Source of the DNA: Bacteroidota bacterium
GTDB taxonomy: Bacteria > Bacteroidota > Bacteroidia > Sphingobacteriales > Sphingobacteriaceae
Direction: 5' to 3'
Length of the DNA: 64,000 nt
NCBI GenBank assembly: GCA_018266915.1
Contig: JAFDZM010000076.1
Span: 186,001-250,000 of the forward strand
Shown: piece by piece, positions 16,402 through 24,706 of the stretch
How positions within the stretch are numbered: the stretch's first letter is position 1
Layout of the letters: each line of letters begins with the position of its first letter
The notes under the pieces: generated by a model
Database searches by the model: none
What the model saw: the letters and a program-made list of their open reading frames with translations, nothing else
Told to the model about the DNA's origin: nothing
Position numbers and translations under genes: made by a program

Positions 16402-16468
16402 TTTACGCGTTTTACAACCGGTTTATTGACACTAATTTGCATCATTGAATCAGTGAAAACAAGAAATT

Positions 16469-16990
16469 ATGAAAAACAATCTGCAAAACATAATCGTCAC
16501 AGCAAAACAAGAGTTTTTAAAAGCTCTAGATCTGTTCGGCCAGGACAATATCAATGCCGTTCCTTTTGAAGGCAGCTGGACCGGCGGCCAGGTAGCCGAG
16601 CATATCCTGAAATCAGTATCCGGCATTTTAGAAACAGTTAATGCCTCATCAAAACCCACTGAAAGAAACCCGGAAGAACATGTAAAAATGCTTGGCGAAA
16701 TATTCCTGAATATGGATATTAAAATGAAATCGCCTGATTTTATTATCCCTTCAGATTCGCCAAAAGATAAATCCTTCCTGCAGGCATCACTTGCAAAAAC
16801 TTTTGATGGCATTGAAGAAGCCGCCGGAGAAGATAACCTTACTGAAACATGTACAACTTTTGAGATGCCGACATTAGGACTGCTTACCAGGATAGAATGG
16901 ATACAGTTTGCAGGTTTTCATACCAGGCGGCATACCCGACAGTTAAAGAACATAGCCGATTACCTAAAAAAAGCTGAAATTGAATTATAA
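16469..16990 (+). CDS. DinB-family four-helix protein
   Basis: The 173-residue protein has DinB/YfiT-like features. An N-terminal helix carries the first metal histidine in WTGGQVAEHILKSV, and the C-terminal FAGFHTRRHTRQLKNI supplies the other two histidines of the usual three-His metal site. DinB-like proteins include thiol-dependent S-transferases that use bacillithiol or glutathione-like thiols, but this member has no proven substrate. It is the first gene of a run DinB-VOC-DoxX with short gaps (59 and 19 bp), suggesting one operon under the divergent GlxA-type regulator. Confidence 0.85.
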   Translation: MKNNLQNIIVTAKQEFLKALDLFGQDNINAVPFEGSWTGGQVAEHILKSVSGILETVNASSKPTERNPEEHVKMLGEIFLNMDIKMKSPDFIIPSDSPKDKSFLQASLAKTFDGIEEAAGEDNLTETCTTFEMPTLGLLTRIEWIQFAGFHTRRHTRQLKNIADYLKKAEIEL

Positions 16991-17049
16991 CTTCTTGGGA
17001 AAACAGAATATTTTATAATTTAACATAGAACCAATTAAAACATAAGACA

Positions 17050-17481
17050 ATGGCAACAGTAAATCCTTATTTGAATTTTAGCGGCAATACCGAAGACGCT
17101 TTCAATTTCTACAAATCAGTTTTCGGTACTGAGTTTGCGGCTTTGGTGCGCTTTAAAGATGCACCCGGTGGCGACAAGATGCCTCCTGAGGTACAGAACA
17201 AGATCATGCATATGTCGCTTCCTATAGGAAACGGTAATATATTGATGGCGACCGATATGATCGAATCAATGGGCCAGGTATTAAAAACGGGTAACCAGTT
17301 CAGCTTATCTATAACCCCAACAAGCGAAGAAGAAATGCATCATTTTTTTAATGGTCTTTCGGCAGGCGGCACTATTGAAGCTCCTTTGAAAAAGGAATTT
17401 TGGGGAGCATATTTCGGAATGTTCAGCGACAAATTTGGTATCAGATGGATGCTAAACTATAATCCTGATCAACCACAATAA
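17050..17481 (+). CDS. VOC-family (PhnB-like) protein
   Basis: The 143-residue protein opens with VNPYLNFSGNTEDAFNFYKSVFG, the typical start of PhnB-like members of the vicinal oxygen chelate fold. It ends with FWGAYFGMFSDKFGIRWMLN, the matching second half. The family covers glyoxalase-like, antibiotic-resistance and 3-demethylubiquinone methyltransferase-like (mostly non-catalytic) proteins. It is probably cytoplasmic and co-transcribed with the DinB and DoxX genes. No substrate can be named. Confidence 0.9.
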   Translation: MATVNPYLNFSGNTEDAFNFYKSVFGTEFAALVRFKDAPGGDKMPPEVQNKIMHMSLPIGNGNILMATDMIESMGQVLKTGNQFSLSITPTSEEEMHHFFNGLSAGGTIEAPLKKEFWGAYFGMFSDKFGIRWMLNYNPDQPQ

Positions 17482-17500
17482 TAATTAAAGTGAAAAAATC

Positions 17501-17893
17501 ATGAGTACGAAATCCATAAAAGTCGCCTACTGGGTGCTGAATATCCTATTCTGCCTCTTCCATGTGGGCGACGCATACGGCGGCTTGTCAAAAGCACAGG
17601 CCGGTGTTGATGCCATGAATGCAATGGGTTATCCCACATACCTGATGGGCTTTTTAGCGGTGCTGAAACTGTTAGGCGTTGTGGCCTTACTGCAAAACAA
17701 ATACAAAACTATTAAGGAATGGGCATTTGCAGGCTTTTCATTCACACTAATCGGAGCTGCTGTTTCCCATATCTGTGTGCACGACACTCCACTATTCATC
17801 GTGATGCCTATTGTATTTCTAATACTGCTTTTTGCGCTGTATTATTTCTGGAGGAAGATGGAGCAGACAACACTTCAACCTGCATCAGCATAA
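17501..17893 (+). CDS. DoxX-like membrane protein (second copy)
   Basis: This 130-residue four-helix membrane protein has the same outline as the one at 2516. The loop MNAMGYPTYLMGFLAVLKLLG and the IKEWAFAGFSFTLIGAAVSH segment correspond position for position. It starts 19 bp after the VOC gene and is followed by a strong intrinsic terminator at 17914-17967, so it is probably the last gene of the DinB-VOC-DoxX operon. As with the first copy, a role in redox or electrophile stress is plausible but unproven. Confidence 0.87.
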   Translation: MSTKSIKVAYWVLNILFCLFHVGDAYGGLSKAQAGVDAMNAMGYPTYLMGFLAVLKLLGVVALLQNKYKTIKEWAFAGFSFTLIGAAVSHICVHDTPLFIVMPIVFLILLFALYYFWRKMEQTTLQPASA

Positions 17894-17913
17894 TCAATCC
17901 AAAGCCGAATTTG

Positions 17914-17967
17914 AATCCCGGTAATTGCATAACTTCGTATAGAAATATGTAATTACCGGGATTTTTT
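17914..17967 (+). terminator. Intrinsic terminator with 13-bp perfect stem
   Basis: AATCCCGGTAATT (17914-17926) pairs exactly with AATTACCGGGATT (17951-17963), and the strand continues as a run of six T. The T-run ends directly at the ATG of the next gene (17968). The 24-base loop contains TAACTTCG, which resembles a -7 element. Confidence 0.85.
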
Positions 17968-18540
17968 ATGGAAAACGATTATCTGGAAAGCTCGATCAAG
18001 CAATTCGAGTACTATAAGTTCTTAGGCGAAAAATCCATCGCCCAGCTACCTGATGACAAGCTATTTTGGCAATATAACGAAGCAAGCAACAGTATAGCCA
18101 TTATTGTTCAGCACTTATGGGGCAATATGCTTTCGCGATGGACAGACTTCCTAAACACCGACGGTGAAAAGGAATGGCGCAACCGCGATGCCGAATTTGA
18201 AGGTATAATAAAAGCCAAAGAAGAACTACTGAGCAAATGGAACGAGGGTTGGGATTGTCTTTTGAACGCATTAAGACCATTGACCGGCGATGACCTGCAA
18301 AAGATCATCTACATCCGCAACCAGGGGCATACGGTAATGGAAGCCATTAACCGGCAGTTAGCGCACTATCCCTATCATGTAGGGCAAATAGTTTATATCG
18401 CTAAAATGGCGACTGATAAAGATTGGAAAAGTTTGACTATCCCGAAAGGTGCTTCGCAATCGTTCAATGCCGAGAAATTTGCCAAGCCAAAATCAAAACA
18501 GCATTTTACAGATGAGTTTTTGAAAGAGGATAAAAAATAA
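17968..18540 (+). CDS. DUF1572 / DinB-superfamily protein
   Basis: The 190-residue protein begins MENDYLESSIKQFEYYKFLGEKS and contains NSIAIIVQHLWGNMLSRWTDFL and a C-terminal LAHYPYHVGQIVYIAK. These are the three histidine-containing helices typical of DUF1572 in the DinB superfamily. It is presumably a cytoplasmic metal-binding four-helix bundle of unknown activity. The start codon touches the T-run of the terminator of the preceding operon, so there is no room for a normal leader. It either has its promoter inside the hairpin or is read through. Confidence 0.86.
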   Translation: MENDYLESSIKQFEYYKFLGEKSIAQLPDDKLFWQYNEASNSIAIIVQHLWGNMLSRWTDFLNTDGEKEWRNRDAEFEGIIKAKEELLSKWNEGWDCLLNALRPLTGDDLQKIIYIRNQGHTVMEAINRQLAHYPYHVGQIVYIAKMATDKDWKSLTIPKGASQSFNAEKFAKPKSKQHFTDEFLKEDKK

Positions 18541-18547
18541 TGGTTTA

Positions 18548-19183
18548 TTATTTAGCCGATATCATACCTTCATAAACCTCATCAAAAGATTTATCCTTGT
18601 GCTGCTGCCACAGTGTTGAATATTTAACCTCGATGTTTTTCAGGAGTTGAATACATAATTGCTTATCATCCTCACTAAGGTCAATTGTCATCATGCCGGC
18701 TACTTTTCGCATACGTGCCGTGCAAAGCTCTATAGCCTTTGCCCCTGCTGCAGTAAGCTCAATACGCTTTGAACGCTTATCGTCTTTATCGTCGTATTCT
18801 TTAATCAGTCCTCGTTTTATCAACCGATTTAGCATATCTGTTCCGCTGGATAATTCGAATAAATTCGCATAGATCACTTCTGACTTTTTGGGGTTCCCTC
18901 CCTGCTGCACCGTTAAAAGAATACCAAACTCTTCTACCTGTTTTATGCCTGTACTTTGGATCGCATTATTGGCATAACTCATATTCAATTTATGAATACG
19001 GCCGATCATCTTTAATAACAATCCTTCGCTGGTAGGTGGTATAACGCCACCTGTTAATGGCCCGGCATTCTTCTGTTGCTGATGTGTTGCCAGGTAATGC
19101 CTGCAAAAATCATCAATGTTTGCATCCGGGTAAGCAGACTCAAAATTGCCCCACTCGTTTACCAGCTGAATTGTCTTGTTCAT
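18548..19183 (-). CDS. MarR-family regulator with N-terminal extension
   Basis: A 211-residue MarR protein. The winged helix spans about 75-165, with VIYANLFELSSGTDMLNRLIKRGLI as recognition region and DDKDDKRSKRIELTAAG as wing. The family usually has about 150 residues; here some 55 extra residues precede the first helix (FCRHYLATHQQQ and a Gly/Pro-rich stretch). It is divergent from a DUF2269 and an NAD(P)-binding protein gene. Repeated ACGAAAACG motifs in the gap are candidate operators, so it likely represses that pair. Confidence 0.88.
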   Translation of the reverse strand: MNKTIQLVNEWGNFESAYPDANIDDFCRHYLATHQQQKNAGPLTGGVIPPTSEGLLLKMIGRIHKLNMSYANNAIQSTGIKQVEEFGILLTVQQGGNPKKSEVIYANLFELSSGTDMLNRLIKRGLIKEYDDKDDKRSKRIELTAAGAKAIELCTARMRKVAGMMTIDLSEDDKQLCIQLLKNIEVKYSTLWQQHKDKSFDEVYEGMISAK

Positions 19184-19243
19184 GTCAATTTTATTACGAT
19201 TCCGCAGTAAATATAAAGAAAATTGCTCCGGAATTTGATTATA

Positions 19244-19286
19244 AATACGAAAACGTATTAAATTTGATTTAATAACAACGAAAACG
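19244..19286. promoter_or_regulatory. Candidate MarR operators
   Basis: AATACG-AAAA-CGTATT at 19244-19259 is a perfect inverted repeat. Its core ACGAAAACG recurs at 19278-19286, 31 bp further (about three helix turns). Both lie between the divergent MarR and DUF2269 genes. Confidence 0.6.
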
Positions 19287-19303
19287 AATTAAAACCAACA
19301 ATT

Positions 19304-19786
19304 ATGACAACCGAAACAATTTACCATGCCGCCCTGGCAACGCACATTACTGGGATAACCATGATGGCCGGAACAACATTAATGGACTATGTGATCTTCA
19401 AACAAATATGGAAGCAATATTGGGTAGATAAGACCAAATCGCTGGCAATAAGTGAAGCTCTGGTAAAGCTTCAAATCGTGTTTGGAACCGGCTTCCTTCT
19501 GCTGATTGTTTCAGGAGTAACCATGATGTATCTTACACATGGTGTTTTTGGCGAACAGACATGGTTCAGGATAAAATTTGTTTTGATCCTGCTAATCATG
19601 ATCAATGGATTAGGCTTGGGACGAAGGCTGGGGGTGCGACTAAGAAAATTATTGCCCGAAGAAATATCCGGCATAGACGTCAGCAATAAGACCCTTAGGA
19701 TCAGGGACAATCTCAATCTGTTTCATATCACGCAACTGGCAATCTTCCTGGCAATTTTTATACTGAGTGTATTCAAATTCAATTAA
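19304..19786 (+). CDS. DUF2269-like four-helix membrane protein
   Basis: The 160-residue protein has four membrane helices (about 5-25, 52-75, 85-103, 138-156). It opens with ALATHITGITMMAGTTLMDY, carrying a histidine inside the first helix as in DUF2269 proteins, which resemble small quinone- or heme-linked membrane proteins. Function is not known. The next gene begins 16 bp after its stop at 19803, so the two are likely co-expressed, probably under the divergent MarR regulator. Confidence 0.75.
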   Translation: MTTETIYHAALATHITGITMMAGTTLMDYVIFKQIWKQYWVDKTKSLAISEALVKLQIVFGTGFLLLIVSGVTMMYLTHGVFGEQTWFRIKFVLILLIMINGLGLGRRLGVRLRKLLPEEISGIDVSNKTLRIRDNLNLFHITQLAIFLAIFILSVFKFN

Positions 19787-19802
19787 TAAAATATTGATCA
19801 AA

Positions 19803-20465
19803 ATGAAAATTGAACATCCAAATACGGCATTGAATATATTGGTAATAGGCGCTAATGGTGGCATCGGGAAACAAGCGGTAGAACTTGCACTTGAAGCCGG
19901 GCATAAGGTTACTGCTCTACTGCGTGATCCGGCTAAACTGGCTATGACACATGCAAATCTTCTGATTGCAAAAGGAAATGTAATGTATCCTGAGTCATTT
20001 GAAGACTACCTTGAAGGAAAGGATGCCGTCATTTCAGCATTGGGTACCAACACTATAAATAAGCCTACTATACTTTATTCGGAAGGAAATAAGAACTTAT
20101 TGAAAGCAATGAGAAAGAAAGGTGTGATGCGGGCCTTTTTTATCTCAGCCTCGGCAATAGAAATAAGCCCCGTTTTGCCTTTTTATGTCCGCTTTGCTGA
20201 AAAATACATTGTTCAAAAGATACTGAGGCATATGTATGATGATCTACGGTTAATGGAAAAGCTAATAAAAGAGACTGACACAGACTGGACCATCATGCGC
20301 CCGCCCCGATTAACAGATAAGCCCGTTACCGGTAAATATCGTTTTGCAATCAACAGTTTTTTAAAAAATTGTCTTAGCATCTCACGGGCTGACGTTGCGC
20401 ACTTTATGATAAATAACATAAACAATGAAGCAACTTACCACACTATGATTGAGATTAGTTATTAA
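19803..20465 (+). CDS. NAD(P)-binding Rossmann protein (atypical SDR)
   Basis: An upstream in-frame ATG at 19767 lies inside the preceding gene; ATG at 19803 gives a normal start (MKIEHPNTALNILVIGANGGIG) and 220 residues. The dinucleotide motif GANGGIGKQAVELALEAGH is followed by ALLRDPAKL, DAVISALGTNT and DTDWTIMRPPRLTD, the pattern of NmrA/atypical SDR proteins similar to biliverdin or flavin reductases and quinone oxidoreductases. It binds NAD(P)H in the cytoplasm; substrate unknown. Together with the DUF2269 membrane protein it looks like an inducible redox pair. Confidence 0.88.
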   Translation: MKIEHPNTALNILVIGANGGIGKQAVELALEAGHKVTALLRDPAKLAMTHANLLIAKGNVMYPESFEDYLEGKDAVISALGTNTINKPTILYSEGNKNLLKAMRKKGVMRAFFISASAIEISPVLPFYVRFAEKYIVQKILRHMYDDLRLMEKLIKETDTDWTIMRPPRLTDKPVTGKYRFAINSFLKNCLSISRADVAHFMINNINNEATYHTMIEISY

Positions 20466-20512
20466 AGCCCTCATTCAACGAGAGTTTAAACCCATACCGA
20501 CAAGTATTTGGT

Positions 20513-22225
20513 TTATTTTAGCCCGTATACTACCACCTGGCCAGAAAAGGTTGCCATATAGACGTGTCCGTTGACTACAGTAGGTGAGCAAAATTTGGCG
20601 TAGCTGCCAAGCCCATCGCCTGCATGCTGATTGCTGTTCCAAAGTTCTTTGGAGACGTCATTCGCATCAAAAGCCCGCAAAACACCCGGGCCCACCGAGC
20701 CACCTGCATCCCCGTTTGTACCATAGGCTACCCAAAGTATCCCGGTACCTGCAGTTGTGCCATTTGACGAAACCGACATATCAGCGCCTGAAGGCCCTAC
20801 AGGCCCCGGTTCAGACGAGGTAGACGAATTAGTAGCCAGCATGCTTCCATTAAAAGGATAGGCCCTTAATTGGTCGTTTTCCGACCAAATGTATACGAAT
20901 TGATTAGTCGGGCCTTTATAGTATGTAGGCTGACAGTGAAAATTGTCATTCAGTGGTATGGTTTGCACTACCATATTTGCTGTAAATGAATATCCGCCCA
21001 TATTATCCTTGTTCAACAGGTAAATATTCCCATCCTTACATCCTGTCAGGTATAAGTTTGTACCCGGAATAAGGAATGATCCCATTACACCATAATCACG
21101 GTCGTTAATATTCAGGTTGTAAAAGTTGGTAGGCGTAAAAAAGCTGCTTACCAGCATGGTTGAGCCCGAAGGTGTTAATTTAATAGCGCTTTCCCCGCGC
21201 TCAGTTAGATCTGAGGGATTTGGATTCGCGGTAATATCATTGGTGCCATTATCAGACGGTGTAAACCCACCCTGCCCTACGGTTCCGTTCCCTGTTACCA
21301 CGTATAGGCTGCCCTGGTCATCCGCTGCTATACCCATGCCGCTTTCCCAAATACCACCTGCTTCTCCATTAGGAGTAACATTGTAAACTGTTTTTTGCTG
21401 CAATGTTTTTGCATCATAGCCTAACACCCAGCCATGATATGGGTTCCAGTCGCAATGAGAAGACCAGGAAATATACACTACACCATTTACTAATACGAGC
21501 CCCTGACGTTGGTTATTGCGGCGCGGATCGAAACTTACTACTCCGTTTGAACTACCATCGCCCGTACCAGGCACACTGGCTTGTATTTTTACAGGACTGC
21601 CTGGCTGCTCGGCCCCTGTGGTGATATCTATAGCGTGCAGGTATTGTACAAAAACGGCCCCATCAGCGCTCCTGGCAACAAAATACATGGTCTTTGATAC
21701 CGAATCGATAACCGGGGTACCTGCTATACCAATACTGCTCGTAAAATCCGTATAGGGGTTGCACCAATTTGAATTCATATCGCTTCCTACAGGTGGTCTC
21801 ATTCCGGATACTGTGTAATTCTTGCTCCAGTATAACTTGCCTTTATCACCGTCGTAAGCATAAACCGAGTTATTTACAGTTGCAATAAACACGACATTAT
21901 GCGTACCGGATGCGATAGGCAAACTAGCATAAACCAATGGTTGCGCATATATCTGGTCGTCAACAGTAAGTGTAAAAAGCTGGCCGAACTGCGCAGTATT
22001 AACATTAGACGTAGTGAGTACGGTCTCCTTATTATTTAAACCTGCGCGCGTATTATCATTATGCTGGGTTAAAACAGAAATATGTTCATTATTAGGTTTT
22101 CCGGTATTGGTATCAATCGGAGGAGTTACGACAACATTGTTACCGCCACCGCCATTGCCTTTTTTACTACAGCCAAAACAAATGATTGCTAACAAAAGTA
22201 CTGGTAAAAGTATCTTCCTGAACAT
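20513..22225 (-). CDS. PQQ-like beta-propeller lipoprotein
   Basis: A 570-residue lipoprotein: LLLAIICFGCSKK gives the lipobox, followed by a Gly/Asn-rich linker. The body is an eight-bladed-type propeller with PQQ/WD-like blades: YAYDGDKGKLYWSKNY, GWVLGYDAKTLQQKTVY, LYLTGCKDGNIYLLNKDN and LRAFDANDVSKELWNSN. Residues for PQQ catalysis are not evident, so a structural or binding role on the outer side of the envelope is more likely than dehydrogenase activity. The next gene on the same strand is also a propeller lipoprotein, but with a 90-bp gap. Confidence 0.82.
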   Translation of the reverse strand: MFRKILLPVLLLAIICFGCSKKGNGGGGNNVVVTPPIDTNTGKPNNEHISVLTQHNDNTRAGLNNKETVLTTSNVNTAQFGQLFTLTVDDQIYAQPLVYASLPIASGTHNVVFIATVNNSVYAYDGDKGKLYWSKNYTVSGMRPPVGSDMNSNWCNPYTDFTSSIGIAGTPVIDSVSKTMYFVARSADGAVFVQYLHAIDITTGAEQPGSPVKIQASVPGTGDGSSNGVVSFDPRRNNQRQGLVLVNGVVYISWSSHCDWNPYHGWVLGYDAKTLQQKTVYNVTPNGEAGGIWESGMGIAADDQGSLYVVTGNGTVGQGGFTPSDNGTNDITANPNPSDLTERGESAIKLTPSGSTMLVSSFFTPTNFYNLNINDRDYGVMGSFLIPGTNLYLTGCKDGNIYLLNKDNMGGYSFTANMVVQTIPLNDNFHCQPTYYKGPTNQFVYIWSENDQLRAYPFNGSMLATNSSTSSEPGPVGPSGADMSVSSNGTTAGTGILWVAYGTNGDAGGSVGPGVLRAFDANDVSKELWNSNQHAGDGLGSYAKFCSPTVVNGHVYMATFSGQVVVYGLK

Positions 22226-22315
22226 AAGTGGTTTATTGGTTTATTTTTTAAATTTACTAATTTTTTATAATAAAACTAAATCCTTAGGCGAATAATTACT
22301 AATACAAACCATAGC

Positions 22316-23353
22316 TCAAAGTGCGATTTTCCGAATGAGGTTATTTTGATAATCAGCCACGTACAAGTTTCCATCTTTATCTGACGCAATACCATAAGGC
22401 TGGTAAAATGAAGATTTTCTAATAGATCCATTATCTGCACCATGCTGATTGGAACCAGCGAAAGTAGTTACCGTTCCGTCAGGAGTAATTTTTCGGATCT
22501 TGTTATTGCCCATATCAGCTACGTAGACATTCCCACTTTTATCAACTGTCAAGCTATTGGGATGCCAGAAAGAAGCTAAAGTGTCTTTTCCGTCTTTCGA
22601 ACCTTTTTTGCTCCTTCCGGCAATCGTGGTGACCGTTCCGTCAGGTGCAATCTTGCGAATCATATTATTATAACTATCGCACACGTATAGATTGTCGCTA
22701 CCATCCACCGCCAACCCTACCGGCAAATAAAACGAAGCTGAGCCGCCTTTTCCGTCTTTTTTACCACGATCTCCATTGCCGGCAATAATACTCACCTTGC
22801 CATCCGGAGTTACCTTTTTAATAAAATCCTTATTGAGGTCGGACACAAATACATTTCCATTCTTGTCGACGGCAATACCCGAGGGATGATCCATTCCGGC
22901 TGTATCTTTTATATCGTTGATGAGTTTTGTGGGCTTACCGGCAAAAGTACTCACCATGCCATCGGGCGTAATTTTACGGATGAGGCTGTTATGCGTATCG
23001 GCTACATAAACATTACCCCTGGTATCTGTCGCCAATGCTGTAGGGAAGAAAAATGATGCTGCAATTCCTTTGCCATCCGATGCGCCTTGTTTACCGCTCC
23101 CGGCAAATGTAGACACTGCGCCATCAGGTGTAATTTTACGGATTAGGTTATTTCGCGAATCGGCCACATAGACATTCCCTGATGAATCAACCGCAACACC
23201 CATAGGGTTCGAAAAGGACGCTGACCTGGCATCGCCGTTGGCAAAACCTAAAACTCCATTACCGGCGTAGGTGGTTACAACGGGTCGGTCATCATGGTGG
23301 CAGGCAGTAAAAAGACAGGCTGAAAGCAGCAATACCGGAAGGCAAATCTTCAT
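22316..23353 (-). CDS. NHL-repeat lipoprotein
   Basis: The 345-residue protein has the lipobox LLSACLFTAC (cysteine near 18), then six NHL repeats of the type GVAVDSSGNVYVADSRNNLIRKITPDG with internal STFAGSGKQGASDGKG spacers. This predicts a six-bladed propeller exposed on the envelope. NHL propellers mostly bind proteins, nucleic acids or glycans; no catalytic signature is seen. The repeats are very similar to each other, so recent internal duplication is likely. Confidence 0.9.
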   Translation of the reverse strand: MKICLPVLLLSACLFTACHHDDRPVVTTYAGNGVLGFANGDARSASFSNPMGVAVDSSGNVYVADSRNNLIRKITPDGAVSTFAGSGKQGASDGKGIAASFFFPTALATDTRGNVYVADTHNSLIRKITPDGMVSTFAGKPTKLINDIKDTAGMDHPSGIAVDKNGNVFVSDLNKDFIKKVTPDGKVSIIAGNGDRGKKDGKGGSASFYLPVGLAVDGSDNLYVCDSYNNMIRKIAPDGTVTTIAGRSKKGSKDGKDTLASFWHPNSLTVDKSGNVYVADMGNNKIRKITPDGTVTTFAGSNQHGADNGSIRKSSFYQPYGIASDKDGNLYVADYQNNLIRKIAL

Positions 23354-23417
23354 AAATTCAATCAGATATTTTTAGGACATTAAAAATTGGTATCCCAAAA
23401 TACTGTTTAAAAATGAA

Positions 23418-24647
23418 TTACGCCGTTTTATTTCCCGGTTTTTTCTTTTTGTTTCCGAACTTCCTGCGGTTGTTATTTCTCTTCCCGGATGATTTATGCT
23501 CTTTAAACACAGGTGAATCGCCCAATTCGGATGGAAGTATGTTTTCATCAATACTTCGTCCGATAAGTCCTTCGATGGTCTTCAACTTGCGGTTATCACG
23601 CTCGTTTACCAGTGTTATGGCAGTGCCTGTAGTTTCTGCACGTGCAGTACGGCCAATGCGGTGGATATAATCTTCCGGATCAGATGGCACATCGTAATTG
23701 ATCACCAGGTCGATGCCTTCTACATCTATCCCGCGTGAGAGTGCGTCCGTGCCGATAATAACCGGCAGTTCGCGGTTCTTAAAATCCAGAAGTATTTGCT
23801 CACGTTCGGCCTGCTCAAAATCGGAGTGAAAAGCGCTTGATTTGACATGCGCAGCCTTTAACTCTCGGCTTAGTTTCTTTACCTCATCCTTGGTATTGGC
23901 AAAAATGATGGTGCTGGTATAATTACCCTCTTTAAGCAATTTAACGACCAATTTCGATTTCTGGTCGTTATGTACCTTATATATTTGCTGGCTTATACCT
24001 TCAGCCGGTTGCGAGGTAGCCAGGTTAATCTGCTCAGGATGCTTTAATATAGAATTGGCCAGTTTACGTATCGGTCCTGGCATGGTAGCCGAAAATAACA
24101 AAGTTTGGCGATGCACAGGTAAGTCTCGGATAATGCGCATAATATCGCCCATAAAACCCATATCCAGCATACGGTCGGCTTCATCCAGGATCAGGTATTT
24201 GATCTGATCCAACTTTAATATTCCTGAAGTAAGATGGGCGATCAATCGTCCTGGTGTAGCAATCAGAATATCAACTTTATTTTGTATCCCACGACGCTGC
24301 TGTTCATAAACAATACCATCACCACCACCATAAACGGCGATTGAGCTTAGTCCTGTAAAATAAGCTAAGCCTTCCACCTGCTGATCTATCTGTTGGGCCA
24401 GTTCGCGTGTTGGCGCCAAAATCAGTGTAGTGGTTTTATGCCCTTCATCTGCCTGGGCAATTTTATGCAGGACGGGCAATAAATAAGATGCTGTTTTACC
24501 GGTACCTGTTTGCGCGCAGGCAATCAGGTCTTTGCCATCTAATATCACCGGGATAGCCATTTGCTGTATCGGTGTCGGCGTGGTGTATCCCATGCTCAGG
24601 ATACCTTCGGTTAGGTGCTCGTTAAAATTAAAATCCTGGAATGTCAA
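23418..24647 (-). CDS. DEAD-box RNA helicase (RhlE-like)
   Basis: At 409 residues it has all DEAD-box motifs: FNEHLTEGILSMGYTTPTPIQ (Q motif), AQTGTGKTA (I), PTRELAQQ (Ia), TPGRLIAH (Ib), DEAD in ILDEADRMLDMGF (II), SAT (III), IIFANT (IV), TDALSRGIDV (V) and HRIGRTAR (VI). A basic C-terminal tail (KRNNNRRKFGNKKKKPGNK) may bind RNA, as in RhlE proteins. It unwinds short RNA duplexes with ATP, typically in ribosome assembly and cold adaptation. It is monocistronic with a good -7 element upstream. Confidence 0.94.
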   Translation of the reverse strand: MTFQDFNFNEHLTEGILSMGYTTPTPIQQMAIPVILDGKDLIACAQTGTGKTASYLLPVLHKIAQADEGHKTTTLILAPTRELAQQIDQQVEGLAYFTGLSSIAVYGGGDGIVYEQQRRGIQNKVDILIATPGRLIAHLTSGILKLDQIKYLILDEADRMLDMGFMGDIMRIIRDLPVHRQTLLFSATMPGPIRKLANSILKHPEQINLATSQPAEGISQQIYKVHNDQKSKLVVKLLKEGNYTSTIIFANTKDEVKKLSRELKAAHVKSSAFHSDFEQAEREQILLDFKNRELPVIIGTDALSRGIDVEGIDLVINYDVPSDPEDYIHRIGRTARAETTGTAITLVNERDNRKLKTIEGLIGRSIDENILPSELGDSPVFKEHKSSGKRNNNRRKFGNKKKKPGNKTA

Positions 24648-24664
24648 AAAATTAAAAATATCTT

Positions 24665-24672
24665 CAAAGATA
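24665..24672 (-). promoter_or_regulatory. Putative -7 element of the helicase gene
   Basis: Read on the minus strand, TATCTTTG fits TAnnTTTG and ends 17 bp before the ATG at 24647. Confidence 0.6.
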
Positions 24673-24706
24673 CAAAACCTGTTAAAAATCCGGTAGTTAT
24701 AAAGCC

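Noticed and set aside
17928..17940. ATAACTTCGTATA, identical to one 13-bp arm of a loxP site, in the terminator loop after DoxX
   Set aside because: The second arm at the required 8-bp spacing is absent and no Cre-like recombinase is seen; chance match more likely.
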